Of a stretch of DNA of 64,000 nucleotides, positions 21,537-31,850 are shown piece after piece. Source of the stretch: Synaphobranchus kaupii (Eukaryota; Chordata; Actinopteri; Anguilliformes; Synaphobranchidae); the NCBI GenBank assembly GCA_029718625.1, contig CM056376.1, forward strand, positions 95,151,945-95,215,944, given 5' to 3'. The position numbers and the translations under genes are program-made. Below the pieces are notes generated by a model. That model saw nothing but the letters and a program-made list of their open reading frames with translations, was not told where the DNA came from and ran no database searches. Position 1 is the first letter of the stretch, and every line of letters begins with the position of its first letter.

Positions 21537-22917
21537 GTCCCACTCTATAGTTCATTACAGTTTACACCTTATACATATTTTTGATATACATCGGCTATGC
21601 ATTGTGTGCTTATATATATATATATATATATTGTGCATGGTATACATATAACTTGGTTTACATTTAATCATATGGCTCATAGCCTGATTATTGCTTATAT
21701 TTATGATTATACAGTAACACGATGGTCCTTCTGGGTCTCCGGGGATTCTGGAGCCCCCCCGCGTCCCTTGGCCTCCCAGGGCTCCTATCAAGATTTTATG
21801 GCCTTCTTCCCAGCTTTACTGCTGAGGCGTTTTACATGAGTTCTCTGGGGATTTTTCTTCCACAATATCATCAATCTTTGGAGTGAGCGGCGCTGAGCAC
21901 ATCACTGTTCTCATTTGGTTCCAGTTTGGTAGCTGTGGCATGTTGAGATGAATTTACATAGTTAAACGGTATTGAGACAAACGTTATTGCCATACTCACG
22001 TCATTATATTTTAACTACTTGTCAGAGTCAGAGTACTGTCTGTGTATTAGCTATGTAAAAGTAAGACTAACTTCATTAACGTTAGCTAACGTTACTGGCA
22101 ATAAGTAGGCTAAGTGGCAACAGTAATGTTAGCAATCATGATGGATAAGTGGACAGCTAACGGTAACTTTGGTCAGTAACGTTTCGACTAGTTATAGTTA
22201 GAATAGGGTATTTAAAGTCGTGAAGGTTTTTAAATTAATTTTCTAGCTAACATTGCAGACAGATTATATTGTAGCTATGGCTGCAACGCTAACGTAGCCT
22301 ACATATTAAAGGGCATCTTTTAGGTTGCCATCCCCAGTATGTGGGAAATTGACGTAGCAATGGGACTTTAAAATAATAAAAGATATTTAACGTTCTAGGC
22401 TACACTTATTACATCTAGGCTGTGCTTATTTTTGTAACGAAATTGGCCATGTGCACCTCAAATCTGAATAATATGGGAAATCGAACGGTGATGTAACATT
22501 GGATAGGGCGAACAGAGCTAGAGTCAGTGAATAGTAAAGTAAGCAAAATTAGCATCAAGATGGATCGCAATGTCGACATCGTCGAGGCCGATGAGCTGGA
22601 AAATCCGCTTTCCAACATTTGCCGCAGCCTTAAAATGTCAAGCCGGCTAGATGTCAGAAGGACCGAGAACAGGCAAGAATCAACGGGGAGTCTGAGGAGC
22701 ACATGTGACGAACGTCATATCTGCGTCGGACTGCATCAGACATTTTAGCTACAATTCTTAATAAGCGCATGAATGGCAGCCGAAGACTTCTTGTGTCCCT
22801 ATATGAAATATTTTAACGTGATCTAATCTACTAGTGTTGGTGTAAACAGCCAATTAGCTCATTTAGCTGGGTAATTGGTGGGAACAAAAACCTGCATACA
22901 CACCGGCCCTCCAGGAC
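21537..22917. other. No recognisable gene; (TA)n at 21613-21632
   Basis: Contains a short (TA)n run. A plus frame of 73 codons (22527-22748) starting near MDRNVDIVEADELENP is acidic and low in hydrophobic residues, with no domain recognised. A minus frame overlaps it. I do not call either a gene. Confidence 0.3.
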
Positions 22918-23152
22918 TGGAATTGCCCACCCCTGCCCTAGACCCTGAGCCGACCAGAGGAGGATGGGTTCCTCCCTTGAGTCTGGTTCCTCCCAAGGTT
23001 TCTTCCTAGTTACACCAGGGAGTTTTTCCTTGCCACTGTTGCCTTTGGCTTGCTCTTGTGGGGGGTTTAGGCTGGGTTTTTCTGTGAAGTGCATTGTGAC
23101 AACTAGTTGTGAAATGCGTTATATAAATAAATATTGATTTGATTTGATTTGA
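22918..23152 (+). mobile_element. L2-type LINE 3' UTR and tail
   Basis: The block ggttcctcccttgagtctgg, ttcctcccaaggtttcttcc, agggagtttttccttgccac, tgttgcctttggcttgctc and the tail gaaatgcgttatataaataa, followed by a (TTGAT)n tail at 23130-23152, is the conserved 3' end of fish L2 LINEs. No coding sequence is attached. Confidence 0.85.
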
Positions 23153-23204
23153 TTAGTTACAAGCGGTATCAAATGAAAATCTACAAAATGGGAGTTTTTC
23201 TGTA

Positions 23205-23580
23205 TTGGATCCTATGCTAGATACAATAGGTCTTCCAGGGGGATATCGGAAAAGTCCTTGTGGACTTTAGGAATGGTGTAAAACACGGGTATTCTGGGGT
23301 GTTGTACAAACAGAAATTCTTTCGTATTACCGTCAATGAAGCCCTGAGAGAAGCCTTCTTCGACTAGGGCCTTAATTAGTGTGTTGTACTGTGTAGTAGG
23401 ATCAGAGGGTAGACGAGAGTAAAAATCGGTATTGTGCAATTGTCTGTAACACTCAGAAATGTATTTGTCTTTATTTTGAATTACAATGCCCCCTCCTTTA
23501 TCAGAAGGCCAGATTACTAGGGAAGAATCATGTTCGAGTTTGTTTAAAGCCCTGAGTTAATCTTTGCCCAGATTCCTTTT
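23205..23580 (-). pseudogene. Penelope-like retroelement RT, N-terminal fragment
   Basis: On the minus strand the frame from 23439 reads NTDFYSRLPSDPTTQYN, then LVEEGFSQGFIDGNTKEFLF and PRIPVFYTIPKVHKD. Upstream in a shifted frame is LVIWPSDKGGGIVI..DKYI. The pattern K-P-A-D-K-G.., D-x-x-F-Y-x-x-L-x-x-D-P-T, P-R-I-P-x-F-Y-x-x-P-K-x-H-K is the start of the reverse transcriptase of Penelope/Neptune-type elements. The catalytic part and the GIY-YIG endonuclease are missing. Several frame breaks; inactive. Confidence 0.75.
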
Positions 23581-23823
23581 ACATACCTTTTTGCTCTCAA
23601 CACACCATATCATACATAATCATAATATAGGCTTATCTTCCTGGGCTATATAGGCTTATCTTCCTGGGCTATACTTGTCACTTAGGGGATGGAAAATACT
23701 CAAATTTACTGTTCGCTGATATATAGATGAATGTAAAAATTTTCTTGAAGTCATTATGAATGGGAGCATCTTTTTTTTACTACAGAAAAATGCGATCCCA
23801 GGGCAAAAATACATACTGTAGAG

Positions 23824-24591
23824 CAGTGGTTCCCAAACTCTGTCCTAAAACACCACTGTGTATGCTGGTTTTCGTTCCAACCACAATTGCAATCCCAAAA
23901 TTCTAACAAGCTGTTAATTTTTCTTAATTAGGTGCTTTTCATGTTTAGAGGGATTAGCCTATTTACCCTCTTAAGCCACATCATGTCAGAAATAGCTATG
24001 CATGCCATGAAGAATAAAATTCCCATGTTCCTACTGTGCTTATTTGGCTATATTGCAAATAGGTAACATTTATTTTTAACTGATCAAATTAAAGATTGGG
24101 GTGAATCAATTGGCTCCTAATTAGGTAGTTGAACACGTGTGTTTTTAAGTACCCTCATCATTTGTTTCTTAAATGTATTAACACAGTACAGGTTTGGCTC
24201 GTTATCATTCTCTTTGTCTTTTCTTCATTATTTATCAAATGGTTCATTTTAGTGGCCATGTGTTCCCAATTTCACCAATTAGGAGCATATTGATTCACCT
24301 CAGTCTTTAGTTTCAATTAGTTAAAAAAGGTTTTTTTTTTTTTTTTTTTTGTAATTATTTGCAATATAGCACAATAAACAATGAGAATATTGGACTTTTA
24401 TTATTCATGACATGCATAGCTATTTCTGACATGATGTGGCTTAAGAGGGTAAATAGGCTAATCCCTCTAAACATGAAAAGCAACTAATTAAGAAAAATTA
24501 ACAGCTTGTTAGAATTTTGGGATTGCAATTGTGGTTGGAACGAAAACCAGCATACACAGTGGTCCCCGAGGACCGAGTTTGGGAACCACTG
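23824..24591. mobile_element. hAT foldback MITE, 768 bp, perfect 8-bp TSD
   Basis: Ends CAGTGGTTCCCAAACTC / GAGTTTGGGAACCACTG, with arms of about 180 bases inverted at high identity (cttaagccacatcatgtcag, ctaatccctctaaacatg, cagcttgttagaattttggg). The target duplication CTGTAGAG stands at 23816-23823 and 24592-24599 without mismatch. The loop contains a second pair of diverged inverted blocks around a 22-base T run at ~24330. No transposase frame. Confidence 0.95.
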
Positions 24592-24682
24592 CTGTAGAGT
24601 ACGGGGAAACTGATGTTTTATTGAGATACACAAGTGAATGATTAGGCTACATATTTAGGTGTGTGTAACAGTGTGATATACA

Positions 24683-25310
24683 GTAAATGCTGAGGAGACT
24701 CAAGTCTTTTGGAGTGCAGGGGCACTCCTGAGGACCTTTTTGACTCTGTGGTGACATCAGCCATCTTATATGGAGTGATCTGCTGGGGCAGCAGCATCTT
24801 GACTGCTGACAGGAAGAGACTTAACAGACTGGTTAAGAAGGCCAGCTCTGTCCTGGGTTGCCCCCTCGACCCAGTGGCGGTGGTGGGATGAGAATGAAAT
24901 GAGAATGATGGCTAAGCTATCGTCGCTGATGGAGAACATGTCCCACCCCATGCAGGACACTCTAACAGCACTGGGCAGCTCCTTCAGTGATAGGCTGCTT
25001 CACCCACGGTGCGTGAAGGAGAGATACCGCAGGTCTTTCCTTCCTGCTGCTGTAAGACTTTACAATCAACACTGCTCCCAGTAGACCACACACTCCAAAA
25101 CTGACAATTCACTCATGTGCAAAATTACTGTATAATGTATACTGAGCTGTTCATTGTGTGTTTACTTATTTATTGTATCTTGTCTGTTTGCTTATTTGTA
25201 TTATATTTTGCCTTTGCTGATGCTCCTTGCTGTTGCACTATTCCCTTTGCTGCTGTAACACTGCAAATTTCCCCGCTGTGGGATTAATAAAGGATTATCT
25301 TATCTAAATG
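24683..25310 (+). pseudogene. LINE ORF2 C-terminus and 3' end
   Basis: The frame reads LRRLKSFGVQGHS, then LFDSVVTSAILYGVICWGSS, RKRLNRLVKKASSVLGCPLD, a frameshift near 24885, then RRMMAKLSSLMENMSHPMQD, HPRCVKERYRRSFLPAAVRL and YN. This is the end of a jockey-superclade reverse transcriptase ORF (Rex1/L2/Nimb-like families in fish), beyond the RT core. The 3' UTR ends ccccgctgtgggattaataa, aggattatcttatct. The copy is 5'-truncated, as usual for target-primed insertion. The exact clade is not certain. Confidence 0.75.
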
Positions 25311-25574
25311 TTTTCATCTTAAACCATCAGAGGGGGCAAATGTATATGCTTTATAATGGACAAAACAGTGTACATTGTACAATTTTATTCATTTTATGTT
25401 TTGGATAGGGTTTTGGACCCATAGATATCTACCCCTCCTATACTGATGAAAAGATAGTAATTCCCACATGAGAATGATGAGGCAAAAGTGAGTTTTATGA
25501 GCCAAAACAGTTGATTTGTAGTTACATATATCATTATTATGATTTAGAGCAGTGCAAAATTTAGCCTTTTGGAT
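25311..25574. other. Spacer between two LINE fragments
   Basis: No coding or repeat structure seen. Confidence 0.3.
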
Positions 25575-26880
25575 AGATTTGGAGATTCAAGACCTTTATT
25601 TAACCAGGGATATGCCAATTGAGAGCAAAGCTCTCTTTTACAATGGCACCCTGAGAATAAAACAATGCAATGAGAAAACAACAATGCAATGAGAAAACAA
25701 CAATAAATTAAAATATTACAAAAGTAGTGTGAGCAATATGAAAATAATTGAAAAATAACAAATACATTATGAAAAGCAAGTACAAGATTCCTGAAAAAAA
25801 ATAATTCAAGATAAACCCGAAACCCTCAATGCTAGTCAGTCTGTCCAATTTGAGGGTAACCTGTAACTGATTCCATTTAAAAGGTGCATAGAAGGCAAAA
25901 GCAGCCTTTCCAGTTTCAGTATTCATATGTGGGTTACAGAGAGTGAAATATTCTTGAGAACGAGTATATTGCGCAATAGATCCAAACTCTAAAAGGGAAC
26001 AGATATAAAATGGCAACTTATTTAACACTGCGTTATAAATGAACATATGGCAGTGGTATTCCCTTCTGGCACTAAGAGAGGTCAAGCCGACATGGTCATA
26101 TAATATGCAGTGATGTGTTCTGAAATTAGCACCAGTAATAAACCTGAGTGCACTATGATACACTGCATCAAGTGGTTTGAGGGTACTGCCAGATGCATGC
26201 ATGTAGATTATATCCACATAGTCCAACACAGATAAAACTATTTTCTGTAGAACTTCTAATCTTCTGCTCTTGTAAAACAGTTTTTGTTCCTGTAGAAAAA
26301 ACCCAATTTATATTTTAGTTTTTTTCACCAGTTCTTCCACATATCTTTTAAAAGACAATTCTTTCAATTCTTTCAAATCTACTGAAGAGCATACTAGCTT
26401 AGTTGGGCTAAGCACAAGTTTAAGATCCAATAGAGCATTTTGAATGGCATGAAATGCAGCCTGTAAATTTGTGAAAGCTTTATCTGAAGTATAAATTATG
26501 GTATCATCTGCATAAAAATGAACGGACCTATTTGTAGTCAGTGAGCCAAGATCATTTATGTATAAAGTAAAAAGCAAAGGACCTAATATGGAGCCCTGGG
26601 GCACCCCTATGGAAACCTCAATAAAACTAGACGCATGCCCATCCGCCACTATTGCTTGAGTTTTTAAAGTAACACTCAAACCACTTATAGGTATTAACAT
26701 CAAAGCCAATTGATTTAAGCTTATCTAAAAGAATAGTGTGATTTACTGTGTCAAAAGCTTTTGATAAATTGATAAATATGGAAAAGAAATGCTCTCTCTT
26801 ATCCAATAAACAGATTATATCATTTACCATCTTGTAAGCTGCGGTCACAGTACAGGCCTAAAACCAGAAGGCTGCGCATA
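25575..26880 (-). pseudogene. LINE ORF2 reverse transcriptase (CR1/jockey-like)
   Basis: On the minus strand, in three frames: QPSGFRP...VTAAYKMVNDIICLLDK and [20 protein letters not shown] (RT fingers; 26627-26880), then [20 protein letters not shown] with [11 protein letters not shown] (RT palm with YADD catalytic motif; 26308-26709), then a C-terminal part with YHSALRFITGA, LPFYICSLL and WNQLQ (25708-26229). The 3' UTR ends near 25580 in tggttaaataaaggtcttga. The RT copies element RNA at the nicked target. Two frameshifts and no start codon remain, so it is dead. Its missing upstream part is probably the minus-strand endonuclease piece at 31284-31850, on the far side of the Gmr1-type insertion. 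Confidence 0.85.
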
Positions 26881-27406
26881 GCCTACCGGCAGCCGCTCGG
26901 GCGGACTTTCCAAACCTAAAGAAGGCGGTCCTCGACCGAACGGGGTTCAGCCCGGAAGACCACCGACGTCGGTTCCGGGAGACCTCCCTGACGGAAGAGG
27001 ACCGACCTTTCGCCTACACCCAGCGGCTGACGGACATGGCGAGGCGCTGGCTCCGGCTGGAAATAAGATCAGCTGCGGGGGTAGTGGAGCAGGTGGTCCT
27101 GGAACGATTCATCGCGGGGTTGCCGGCGGATACAGCCAGCTGGGTACAGTGCCATCGGCCCACCAACCTGGATGACGCCGTCACCCTGGCGGAGGACCAC
27201 CTAGCACAACATCCCCTCGCCCAGCAGCAGAAACCGGAGCCGGCGCCCCGGAAAAAGTTTTTTCCCCGGTCTATTCCCCTTCCCGTTTCCCGCCCCCAAA
27301 ACCCCTCCTTCCCTCTTGTTAATTTCCCTCGTGTTTCTTCCCCTTCTCCCCACTCAGGCTCAGTGGCGGTGCAGTCCGGCCCACAGGGAGCTCCTCAGAC
27401 ACCTGG
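26881..27406 (+). pseudogene. Gag fragment, SCAN-like region
   Basis: The frame to 27536 reads RFRETSLTEEDRPFAYTQRL, then DMARRWLRLE, VVEQVVLERFIAGLPADTAS and LAEDHLAQHP. This helix-rich pattern (R-x-x-L...Y-x-x-R-L...W-L...V-x-x-Q-x-x-L-E-R-F) is the SCAN-like capsid C-terminal domain found in Gmr1-type Gag proteins and in vertebrate SCAN zinc-finger proteins. It is followed by a proline-rich linker (about 27225-27360). The N-terminal part of Gag is missing at the truncation. The frame differs from the downstream zinc knuckle, so there is one frame change between about 27340 and 27406, which could be decay or a programmed shift. Confidence 0.75.
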
Positions 27407-28903
27407 TGTTGGCGGTGCGGACAGCCGGGCCACCTGCGCCGCGATTGTCCGCTCATGGAGGTGGGGCAGGTGGTCCGTGTTGTCGGCCCGCCCACCTCCG
27501 CTCCCGATCCAGACGGGGCGTACTGCATTCCGGTGAGGGTGCAAGGGAGTGAACACCGGGCGCTGTTGGATTCAGGGGCTAGGCAGACCATGATCCAACA
27601 GAGCCTGGTTCGACCAGAGGCTTTGGTACCGGCACGTTGGATAACTATTAAGTGTGTGCACGGGGATATACACAGATATCCTATAGTACCAGTGGAAATT
27701 CGCATAAAAAATAAAACACATATTTTGGAGGCTGCGGTTAGCTCCCGCCTCTCGCACCCTATGATTTTGGGCACTGATTGGACAGGATTTAAACTGGTAG
27801 CGGAGAAATTGATGGGGGTGCGATCACGACCGCTAGGGAAATGTGAGGTATGTGCAGTGGACAATGGTGATGCGGGGTCGTCCGACACTGCCGAGGGGGG
27901 GGCGGCATCGGGTGAGCCTCCGGTGGAGACTCCCCAGGTGCCGGTGTTCCGCCCCCTGGAGGATTTCCCACTCGCTCAGTCTCGTGACGATACCCTACGC
28001 TTCGCTTTTGACCAGGTGATTTATGTTGATGGTCAGCTAGTGCGCCCGGATGCTGCACGATCTCACCCTTATTTTGCAATTATTAGGGACAGATTGTACA
28101 GAGTGAGTCGTGACACTCAGATAGGTGAGGAAATAACCCAGTTGTTGGTACCTAAAAGCCGCCGGGAAATGGTTTTCCAGGCGGCTCACTACAACCCCAT
28201 GTCTGGTCATTTGGGATATGAAAAAACACTAAACCGGATAATGGCCCGTTTCTACTGGCCGGGCATTTGGGAGGACGTACGTCGGTGGTGTGCGGCCTGT
28301 CCAGATTGTCAGCTAGTGAATTCCCCGGCTATCCCAAAAGCGCCGTTGCGCCCTCTACCGTTAATTGAGGTCCCTTTTGATAGAGTGGGCATGGACCTCA
28401 TCGGGCCATTTGACAGGAGCACCCAGGGTTACCGATTTGTATTAGTTCTGGTGGATTATGCAACCCGGTATCCCGAAGCAGTGCCGTTGCGCAATATCTC
28501 GGCCAAGAGTGTTGCGCAGGCATTGTTTCAGATAATCTCCCGCGTCGGAATCCCGAAAGAGATTCTGACGGATCAAGGCACCTCGTTTATGTCATGCACA
28601 TTACGCGAACTATATGAATTGTTGTGAGTTCAGTCTATTAAGACCAGCGTATACCATCCGCAAACGGATGGGCTCGTTGAGCGTTTTAATAGGACTTTAA
28701 AATCGATGATTCGGAAGTTTGTGCACGATGATAGCCGAAATTGGGATAAATGGTTAGTTCCTCTATTGTTCGCAGTGCGAGAGGTTCCCCAGGCCTCCAC
28801 GGGATTTTCTCCCTTTGAATTATTGTTCGGTAGAAAACCACGGGGTATCTTGGACCTAGTTAAAGAAAGCTGGGAGGAGGGTCCAAGTCCCAGTAAAAAC
28901 TAA
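27407..28903 (+). pseudogene. Zinc knuckle, protease and integrase of Gmr1-type pol
   Basis: From 27407 the frame reads a CCHC knuckle (CWRCGQPGHLRRDC), then MEVGQVV, an aspartic protease (ALLDSGARQT and MILGTDW), a linker, then the integrase: H2C2 zinc-binding part (H-Y-N...GHLGYEKT and CAACPDCQ), catalytic core with MDLIGPF, LTDQGTSF and, after a TGA at 28625-28627, TDGLVERFN, and the region W-L-V-P-L-L-F-A-V-R-E through FELLFGRKPR. A second in-frame stop TAA sits at 28901-28903. The three integrase acidic residues are present. Both stops lie inside one frame, so the copy is dead by point changes without frameshifts. Confidence 0.9.
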
Positions 28904-28915
28904 ATTCAATACGTT

Positions 28916-30691
28916 ATGGACCTACGAGCAAAACTCCATACACTGGGTAGATTGTCACGGGAGAATTTGCTCGAGGCTCAGGAACGGCAGCTAAGGCACT
29001 ACAATAAAGGAACTAAGCTACGGCAATTTTCACCGGGAGATAAAGTCCTAGTATTGCTCCCGACTTCCAGCACAAAATTACTCGCCAAGTGGCAAGGACC
29101 CTTTGTGGTCACACGACGAGTGGGGGAAGTCGATTATGAGGTAGAGCGATCTGATAGAGAGGGGGCGAAACAGATTTATCATCTCAACCTATTAAAAGCA
29201 TGGAAAGAGGTGGTACCGGTCTCCCTGGTTACGGTCGATCAGGAAAGAGATGAGCTGGGGCCAGAGGTACAAAATTATACCAATCAAACCTCACCCCTTT
29301 CAGATAGCCATCTCTTACCGAATCAGAGAGCGGATCTTGCCTTGTTGCAAAAGCGGTTTGCGGATGTGTTTTCCCCTCTACCAGGTCGCACTCACCTCAT
29401 AAACCACCACATTGAGACAACCCCGGGCGTGACGGCGCGTTCACGGCCCTATAGACTGCCGGAACATAAAAAGAAATTGGTTCAGGCAGAAATAAAGGCA
29501 ATGCTAGAATTGGGGGTAATAGAGGAGTCTAACAGTGCGTGGAATAGTCCCATCGTGCTAGTGGGTAAGCCTGACGGCTCTATTCGGTTCTGTGTAGACT
29601 ATCGTAAGGTGAATGATGTCTCACGGTTCGATGCCTATCCAATGCCTCGGGTCGATGAGCTCTTGGATCGGCTAGGCACGGCTCGTTTTTTTTCGACACT
29701 GGATTTAACCAAGGGCTACTGGCAGATTCCCTTGTCTCCGGAGTCCAAGGAAAAAACGGCTTTCTCCGCTCCGGATGGGTTATACCAATTCCGGACACTT
29801 CCGTTTGGGTTATTCGGGGCCCCGGCCACGTTTCAACGTCTGATGGACAGGGTGCTGCGTCCGCATGCTGCTTTCGCTGCAGCCTATCTGGATGACATCA
29901 TCATCCACAGCAGCAGCTGGGCTCAGCATGTGCGGCATGTGGAGGCGGTGCTCGAGTCCCTGAGACAGGCGGGGCTCACGGCTAACCCAAAGAAGTGTGC
30001 AATTGGCCGAGCGGAGGTACGGTATTTGGGGTACCACTTGGGAAGTGGACAGGTGCGGCCTCTAGTGGATAAAACCGCAGCGATTGCGACCTGTCCCCGA
30101 CCCAAGACAAAAAAAGAGGTGAGGAGGTTTTTGGGACTGGCCGGCTACTACAGGAGGTTTATTCCTGCTTACTCAGAGCTGACCAGTCCCTTAACCGACT
30201 TGACTCGGAAAGGTGCCTCAGATCCGGTCCAGTGGACGGAGCTGTGCAGGCAGGCGTTTGAGCGGGTAAAGGAAGCCCTTTGTGGGAAACCACTCTTGTT
30301 CACCCCTAATTTCTCTCTCCCGTTTAATTTGCAGACGGACGCATCGGACAGAGGGCTGGGGGCCGTTTTGACTCAGCAGATGGAGGGGCACGACCGACCA
30401 GTGCTGTATATTAGCAGGAGGCTATCGCAGCGGGAAGCTAATTACAGCACGGTCGAGAAAGAATGTCTGGCCATTCGGTGGGCGGTCGGGTCCCTCCGTT
30501 ATTACCTACTGGGTCGCCCATTCACCCTCTGTTCGGACCATGCTCCCCTCCAATGGCTCCACCGCATGAAGGATACCAACGCCCGAATCACTCGTTGGTA
30601 TCTGGCTTTACAGCCTTTTAATTTCAAGGTGATTCATAGGCCGGGAGCGCAGATGGTGGTGGCCGACTTTCTCTCTCGCCCGGTGGGGTAG
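28916..30691 (+). CDS. Integrase tail, reverse transcriptase and RNase H
   Basis: This 591-codon open stretch continues the same frame. Residues 1-110 are the integrase C terminus (QLRHYNKGTK, FSPGDKVLVLLP, KWQGPFVVTRRVG, YHLNLLKAW). RT follows: ELGVIEESNSAWNSPIVLV, RFCVDYRKVN, FSTLDLTKGYWQIPL, FGLFGAPATFQRLMD and the catalytic AAYLDDIIIHS, then RFLGLAGYYRRFIP. RNase H: LQTDASDRGLGAVL, YSTVEKECLAI, LCSDHAPLQWL and the closing ADFLSRP. All RT and RNase H motifs are intact. In life it would be part of a longer polyprotein; the ATG at 28916 is only the first one after the stop at 28901. Confidence 0.85.
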   Translation: MDLRAKLHTLGRLSRENLLEAQERQLRHYNKGTKLRQFSPGDKVLVLLPTSSTKLLAKWQGPFVVTRRVGEVDYEVERSDREGAKQIYHLNLLKAWKEVVPVSLVTVDQERDELGPEVQNYTNQTSPLSDSHLLPNQRADLALLQKRFADVFSPLPGRTHLINHHIETTPGVTARSRPYRLPEHKKKLVQAEIKAMLELGVIEESNSAWNSPIVLVGKPDGSIRFCVDYRKVNDVSRFDAYPMPRVDELLDRLGTARFFSTLDLTKGYWQIPLSPESKEKTAFSAPDGLYQFRTLPFGLFGAPATFQRLMDRVLRPHAAFAAAYLDDIIIHSSSWAQHVRHVEAVLESLRQAGLTANPKKCAIGRAEVRYLGYHLGSGQVRPLVDKTAAIATCPRPKTKKEVRRFLGLAGYYRRFIPAYSELTSPLTDLTRKGASDPVQWTELCRQAFERVKEALCGKPLLFTPNFSLPFNLQTDASDRGLGAVLTQQMEGHDRPVLYISRRLSQREANYSTVEKECLAIRWAVGSLRYYLLGRPFTLCSDHAPLQWLHRMKDTNARITRWYLALQPFNFKVIHRPGAQMVVADFLSRPVG

Positions 30692-30757
30692 GGGGGGGGG
30701 GGGGGTTGTTGGTCAGCGGCCGGATGGCTTCCCGGCCTAAGTCGGGCGGTGGGGGTA
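30692..30757 (+). promoter_or_regulatory. G-rich segment and polypurine tract before the LTR
   Basis: Pol ends with TAG followed by a 15-17-base G run (about 30692-30707). A second G-rich stretch (gggcggtgggggta, 30744-30757) immediately precedes the LTR start and is the likely polypurine tract. Confidence 0.65.
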
Positions 30758-31099
30758 TGTGGTAGGGGGGCGTGGTTTTAGGCGCTGCCGGCAAGAGAGA
30801 GAGTGAACTTGTGTGGTTCGTGGAGCCGGCACAGCTGCCGGAAATCATGCAATTGGTGATTGATGATTGTTTATTAATTGTGTAATTAACCAATTGCTTT
30901 GATTGTTCGACAGTGAGCCTGAGGGCATAAAAGGAGACGGCTGGGAGTTCGAGGTTAGAACAGAACTTGTGTGTGTATATGTGTTGGTGTTTGTGTTTAA
31001 ATCGCCAGAGAAGGCGTATTGCGAATAAACCGAGTTTAAGCTCCAACGAACTGTTGTCTTCCGCCTCTTGAATCGAGGGGTGGCACTCGCTTTGCCACA
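30758..31099 (+). mobile_element. 3' LTR of the Gmr1-type element
   Basis: 342 bases from tgtggtaggggggcgtgg to tttgccaca, with terminal TGTGG/CCACA. A TATA-like cataaaag lies at ~30926, and gaataaacc near 31022 can serve for polyadenylation. No 5' counterpart is in the window. Confidence 0.75.
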
Positions 31100-31283
31100 T
31101 ACACAAAGTCAGGAAAATAATAAACACTGAGAATAAACGGGAGAAAATAAATAGACAATAGCGAGGGTAATGCGGGGAAATAATAAGCACATTAAAACAA
31201 AGATCAGGGAAATAAGCAAAAGAAATCAGGAAATCAGAAATAAATACACAGACTAAACAGACAGACAATGTACAGGATCCTGA
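31100..31283 (-). mobile_element. LTR fragment of a third Gypsy-like family
   Basis: On the minus strand it starts TGTCAGGATCCTGTACATTG directly after the LINE sequence tttaactcag and runs T-rich to the Gmr1 LTR border. The TG start and position suggest an LTR start. The same LINE-to-LTR junction occurs in opposite orientation at 40261. Confidence 0.5.
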
Positions 31284-31850
31284 CACTGAGTTAAATTTAA
31301 TTCAGTACCATAATTTTTCAAACAGTCAGAGGCTCTAGATATCCAATCAAGGTTCAGGTCACCTATAACCACCATTTCAGGTCTCATGTAACACCAACGA
31401 ATTAACTAGATTATCAATGGCATTTTGCGTTGCCGATGGAGGGCGATAAACATCAAAGATAACTAGGGACTCAACAGTATTCAATGAGACAGTTAATGCT
31501 AAGAGCTCAAACGGTTTGGCTAAGGAGGTGGAATGAAGTAAATATACTACAAAACAATTTTTAACAAATATGGCGACACCACCCCCACGTGAGCCTCTGT
31601 CTGTTTTATAAATATTGTAATCAGACCAGACACGTGGGCAATGTATCTAGTCAGTTTCAAATGGCATTTTGGACTGTATAAAATATATTTTCAGTTAAAA
31701 TGCGTGTAACCAGCCTGCTGGGGTGGATTCCGTCTTTCCTAAAAAAGGACGGGCGATTCCAGAAAAGATTAAAATTATCAATAAAAGCCATGTTGTGTAA
31801 CGAGCAGACTGATTGCAGCCAGGTGTGAAGACTTAGGGCCGGATTCACAG
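31284..31850 (-). pseudogene. LINE ORF1 esterase end and ORF2 endonuclease fragment
   Basis: On the minus strand the first part (31848-31660) reads WLQSVCSLHNMAFIDNFNLF, then FFRKDGIHPSRL, the C-terminal D-x-x-H-P motif of the GDSL-type esterase found in ORF1 of CR1-like LINEs. Then in shifted frames come RGGGVAIFVKN, VYRPPSAT and, at the end, LDWISRASDCL and YGTELNLTQ, the apurinic endonuclease domain of ORF2. The pieces carry several stops. The likely continuation is the RT fragment at 25575-26880. Confidence 0.65.

Larger units (their letters stand above)
26881..31099 (+). mobile_element. Gmr1-type Ty3/Gypsy element, 5'-truncated
   Basis: Order of parts: partial gag, zinc knuckle, protease, integrase, reverse transcriptase, RNase H, polypurine tract, LTR. 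Integrase upstream of RT is the opposite of normal Ty3/Gypsy order and is known for the deuterostome Gmr1 group, which has a Ty1/copia-like pol order. The 5' LTR, primer site and gag start are missing. The RT is Ty3-like by its motifs, so the order is a property of the element and not an assembly joint: protease, integrase, RT and RNase H all lie in one reading frame from 27407 to 30691 with only two stop codons. Confidence 0.9.

Noticed and set aside
22527..22748. Small acidic 73-codon gene
   Set aside because: Open frame of chance length with antisense overlap and no recognised domain or promoter.
27319..27888. 189-codon minus-strand frame
   Set aside because: Antisense shadow of the Gmr1-type gag/protease region; no domain of its own.
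26881..31099. Copia-type element because of pol order
   Set aside because: RT and RNase H motifs (YLDD with FGLFGAPATFQ, YYRRFI) and the closing ADFLSRP are Ty3/Gypsy-like; Gmr1 order fits.
30624..31286. 220-codon minus-strand frame
   Set aside because: Runs antisense through pol end, a G run and two LTRs; proline runs come from the G tract.
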